DNA of 9,638 bases. Source: Defluviitaleaceae bacterium (lineage in GTDB: Bacteria; Bacillota; Clostridia; Lachnospirales; WRAA01). Numbering within the stretch: position 1 is the first letter of the stretch; the number at the start of each line of letters is the position of its first letter. The stretch is taken from NCBI GenBank assembly GCA_009780445.1, contig WRAA01000057.1:1-9638 (forward strand), read 5' to 3'. The notes under the pieces are model-generated. The model had not been told where the DNA came from. It saw nothing but the letters and a program-made list of their open reading frames with translations, and did not search any database. The position numbers and the translations under genes are program-made. This document shows, one piece after another, positions 7,585 to 9,638 of this stretch.

Positions 7585-8208
7585 ATGAATAGTTTGAGCC
7601 TTAAAGAAGCAATGAACCACGTAAGCGCGCTTATGACAGAGAACAAGGACTATCTGATAGAGCTGGACGCACAAAACGGCGACGGAGACCTGGGGCTTTC
7701 AATGAGCGCAGGTTATGCCGCTGTGGCCAAGTTTCTGAACGAAACCGACGAGACCGATCTCGGCAAGCTTATGATGAAGTGCGGCGGCATACTAAACGAA
7801 GCTGCTCCGTCCACCCTTGGCACAATAACCTCCTTTGGCATGATGAGCATGGCCAAGGCTCTAAAGGGCAAGACAGAAGCAGACCTTGCCGAAACTGCCG
7901 AGGCAATGGAGCAGGGTATACGCACAATGATGGAGAAGGCCGGTGCGAAGCCCGGCGAAAAGACTATACTGGATTCACTATGCCCAGCCGTTGCCTCACT
8001 TAAAGAACACAGCGGCGGCGATACACTTGCGGCCTTCGAAGCCGCGGCTAAGGCCGCGGCTGTTGGCTCTGAAAACACCAGGCAGATGCGGGCTGTACAC
8101 GGCCGCGCCGTTTACTACGGAGAAAAGAGCATTGGCATACTGGACGGCGGATCGGTGGTGGGCAGGCTGATATTCGAGGGCATACGAAACTCGCGTCAAG
8201 AGACCTAA
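7585..8208 (+). CDS. dhaL: DhaL-like ketose kinase, nucleotide-binding subunit
   Basis: 207-residue Dak2-family protein, the ADP/ATP-Mg binding partner of the DhaK-like subunit. LDAQNGDGDLG (27-37) carries three aspartates, D28, D33 and D35, in the positions that bind magnesium in DhaL; Leu replaces the usual His of GDGDHG. APSTLGT occurs where E. coli DhaL has its Gly-rich nucleotide loop, and GRAVYYGEKSIGILDGGSVVG near the C-terminus matches the family GRAxYxGERSIG segment but reads LDGGS rather than QDPGA. It thus belongs to a divergent branch. No DhaM phosphotransferase gene is visible, so direct use of ATP or a DhaM encoded elsewhere are both possible. ATG 7585 follows GGAGG (7575-7579) by 5 nt; the earlier in-frame TTG at 7573 overlaps that site. 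It is the last gene of the cluster, with no clear terminator after it. Confidence 0.9.
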   Translation: MNSLSLKEAMNHVSALMTENKDYLIELDAQNGDGDLGLSMSAGYAAVAKFLNETDETDLGKLMMKCGGILNEAAPSTLGTITSFGMMSMAKALKGKTEADLAETAEAMEQGIRTMMEKAGAKPGEKTILDSLCPAVASLKEHSGGDTLAAFEAAAKAAAVGSENTRQMRAVHGRAVYYGEKSIGILDGGSVVGRLIFEGIRNSRQET

Positions 8209-8236
8209 AAAACTCCTGGGCAGACAAAATCGGCAA

Positions 8237-8265
8237 TTGACAAATATCTTGCAGGGTGCTTTAAT
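8237..8265 (+). promoter_or_regulatory. Predicted sigma-70-type promoter of the moeA-like gene
   Basis: A perfect TTGACA (8237-8242) is followed after exactly 17 nt by TTTAAT (8260-8265), which matches TATAAT at 5 of 6 positions. Initiation about 7 nt after the -10 box would fall near 8272, essentially at the A of ATG 8273. It lies between the sugar cluster and the moeA-like gene, suggesting a separate transcript. Predicted from sequence only. Confidence 0.6.
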
Positions 8266-8272
8266 AGATAGT

Positions 8273-9481
8273 ATGTATACTACACCTATTGAACTTGATG
8301 ATGCGGTACAGTTGCTCTTGGATACTGTCGAGCCACAGACGCAGGTGCTGGAAGTGCCTCTGCCGCAGGCTTTGGGGCTTCACATAGCACAGGATGTTTA
8401 CGCGCCGATAGATGTACCCACATTTAACCGCGCGGGCGTGGATGGTTATGCCCTTAGGGCAAGCCGGACGGAAGGCGCGTCGAAGGAATACCCTGTCAGG
8501 CTGAAGGTGCAGGCCGAATTGATGGCGGGCGACATATGCAACGCAGACCCGGACGATACGCAGTGTGTACGTATTATGACGGGCTGCCAAGTTCCCGGCG
8601 GTTTTGACGCGGTAATCCGGCAGGAAGAAACCAACGGCGGAGGGGACCAAGTCGAAATTTACACAGGCGTCAAGCCATTCGCAAACTTAGGGATGCTTGG
8701 CGAAGATATCTCCAAGGGACAGCTTGTGATCACACGCAGCACAAAGCTGACTCCAATACATATCGGGATTTTAGCAAGCTTAGGCCTCACAGAGGTTGAA
8801 GCCTTGAAGCCGCCAAGAATCGGGCTGATAAGCAGCGGAAGCGAACTGGCCGAGCTTGGCAAGCCTCTGTTGCCCGGCCAAATTTATTGCAGCAACCGGC
8901 ATGTGCTGGCCGCCAGGCTTTCACAGCTTAACACAGACGTTGTTGTAAATATGCAGCACCGTGATAACGTGGGGGAATTCTCCGCGTTAATAGAGGAGCA
9001 TATCGGCAAGGTTGATATGCTGGTTACTACGGGGGCGGTATCTGTCGGGAAAATGGATATTATGCACGACGTGCTTACCACGCTTGGAGCCGCGCGTTTG
9101 TTCCGGAAGGTGAATATGCGGCCGGGAACGCCCGTGATAGCCAGTATTTACCGCGGCAAACCAATATTAAGCCTTTCCGGCAACCCACTGGCCGCCGTCA
9201 CAACCTTCGAACTGCTGTTCAGGCCGATGTTATGCGCGTTCCTGCAATCCGACGCTTATGCCGTCAGGCGCGTCAAGGGTACGTTGATGGATAGATTCGG
9301 CAAGGAGAGCAGGCAACGCCGCTTTGTAAACGCGCGCTTTGAAAGCGGCAGGGTGTATCTGGGCGCAGGCGACAGATCTTCGGTGTTATCAAGTATGCTT
9401 GGCTGCAACTGTTTTGTCGACATACCGGCCGGCACGCCCGCTCTGCAGCAAGGCCAAGAAGTCGAAGTCGCGCTGATCTAG
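8273..9481 (+). CDS. moeA: MoeA-like molybdopterin molybdenumtransferase
   Basis: 402 residues (E. coli MoeA 411). MoeA inserts molybdate into adenylylated molybdopterin in the last step of molybdenum cofactor synthesis, in the cytoplasm. Landmarks are FNRAGVDGYAL (51-61, D57), RIMTG (100-104), GEDISKGQ (143-150), SSGSELAELG (187-196, E191), TTGAVSVGKMD (252-262, D262), MRPGTPV (282-288) and LSGNPLAAVTTFE (301-313). The family usually has LPGNP, so Ser302 replaces a normally conserved proline, and GAVS replaces GGVS. A C-terminal beta domain follows from about 335. TTG 8237 is in frame but coincides with the predicted -35 box and lacks a Shine-Dalgarno, so ATG 8273 is preferred, giving the usual N-terminus. 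No other molybdenum-cofactor gene is visible. Family is confident; full activity is likely but untested. Confidence 0.9.
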   Translation: MYTTPIELDDAVQLLLDTVEPQTQVLEVPLPQALGLHIAQDVYAPIDVPTFNRAGVDGYALRASRTEGASKEYPVRLKVQAELMAGDICNADPDDTQCVRIMTGCQVPGGFDAVIRQEETNGGGDQVEIYTGVKPFANLGMLGEDISKGQLVITRSTKLTPIHIGILASLGLTEVEALKPPRIGLISSGSELAELGKPLLPGQIYCSNRHVLAARLSQLNTDVVVNMQHRDNVGEFSALIEEHIGKVDMLVTTGAVSVGKMDIMHDVLTTLGAARLFRKVNMRPGTPVIASIYRGKPILSLSGNPLAAVTTFELLFRPMLCAFLQSDAYAVRRVKGTLMDRFGKESRQRRFVNARFESGRVYLGAGDRSSVLSSMLGCNCFVDIPAGTPALQQGQEVEVALI

Positions 9482-9518
9482 TGCTTCGCCAATGCTAAAT
9501 TTGATGTGCATTCGCGAG

Positions 9519-9638
9519 GATTTTTGTCGAATGACAAGGAAGTGACGACGCCGCGAACCTGGGTGCATGGGCGAGCAGTTCGGCGTTAGCCGAACGACCA
9601 GCCCGAAGTGGTTCGCAAGGAGGAGCTGACGCGGGATT
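9519..9638 (+). repeat. Second, longer relative of the 2703-2825 repeat, with nested hairpin
   Basis: Positions 9538-9559 match 2763-2784 at 21 of 22 bases, and GTGGTTCGCAAGGAG at 9608-9622 is identical to 2788-2802. The two blocks are 3 nt apart in the first element and 48 nt apart here. The extra segment folds: GCGAACC (9553-9559) with GGTTCGC (9610-9616), then GGGC (9569-9572) with GCCC (9601-9604), then GTTCGGC (9578-9584) with GCCGAAC (9589-9595) around a GTTA loop. No copy of the GGGCGTGTTTGAAAACCC terminus is seen on the left, and the right end may lie outside the window, so boundaries are approximate. The short stretch 9482-9518 after moeA shows no convincing terminator. Confidence 0.65.

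Noticed and set aside
8237..8272. TTG 8237 as the moeA start
   Set aside because: No Shine-Dalgarno precedes it, it coincides with a perfect -35 hexamer, and MoeA-like sequence begins at ATG 8273.
9482..9518. Intrinsic terminator after moeA (AATGC with GCATT)
   Set aside because: The stem is only 5 bp with a 12-nt loop, and no T-run directly follows it.
1..9638. CRISPR arrays, tRNA or rRNA genes, transposase genes
   Set aside because: No regularly spaced repeats, cloverleaf-like sequence or transposase motifs were seen on either strand.

Overview
The window looks like chromosomal DNA of an anaerobic Firmicute, probably a clostridium-like bacterium of moderate GC content. The reasons are strong AGGAGG-type ribosome binding sites, a lipoprotein-type substrate-binding protein rather than a Gram-negative periplasmic one, free use of ATA for isoleucine, and Firmicute-like protein families. 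I cannot name a genus. All genes lie on the + strand.

Positions 3-8208 hold one tightly packed carbohydrate cluster. In order it contains: a ribulokinase-like FGGY kinase (5' end outside the window); a sugar-binding lipoprotein; a double-domain ABC ATPase; two different CUT2-type permeases; and the two subunits of a dihydroxyacetone-kinase-type enzyme, DhaK-like and DhaL-like. The ATPase-to-DhaK genes overlap or nearly abut. The expected picture is high-affinity import of a small sugar or polyol, followed by phosphorylation of ketose intermediates by an FGGY kinase and a DhaK/DhaL kinase. No isomerase, aldolase, dehydrogenase, regulator or DhaM is in the window, so the substrate is open. Pentuloses and tetruloses are the best guesses.

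A 119-bp element, non-coding as far as I can see, sits between the binding-protein gene and the ATPase gene (2705-2823). It has 18-bp terminal inverted repeats and is flanked by TA dinucleotides. It is best read as a MITE-like insertion that also rewrote the stop codon of the binding-protein gene. A second stem-loop follows it before the ATPase gene.

Positions 8209-9481 hold a separate unit: a MoeA-like molybdopterin molybdenumtransferase gene. It is preceded by a near-consensus promoter placed so close to the start codon that the mRNA may be leaderless. Downstream, 9519-9638 contains a second repeat that shares two blocks with the core of the first element but carries an extra nested hairpin. 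It runs to or past the window edge.

I saw no tRNA, rRNA, CRISPR array or transposase gene. The most unusual material is the modular repeat family, the possible leaderless moeA promoter and the unassigned kinase/transporter pathway.
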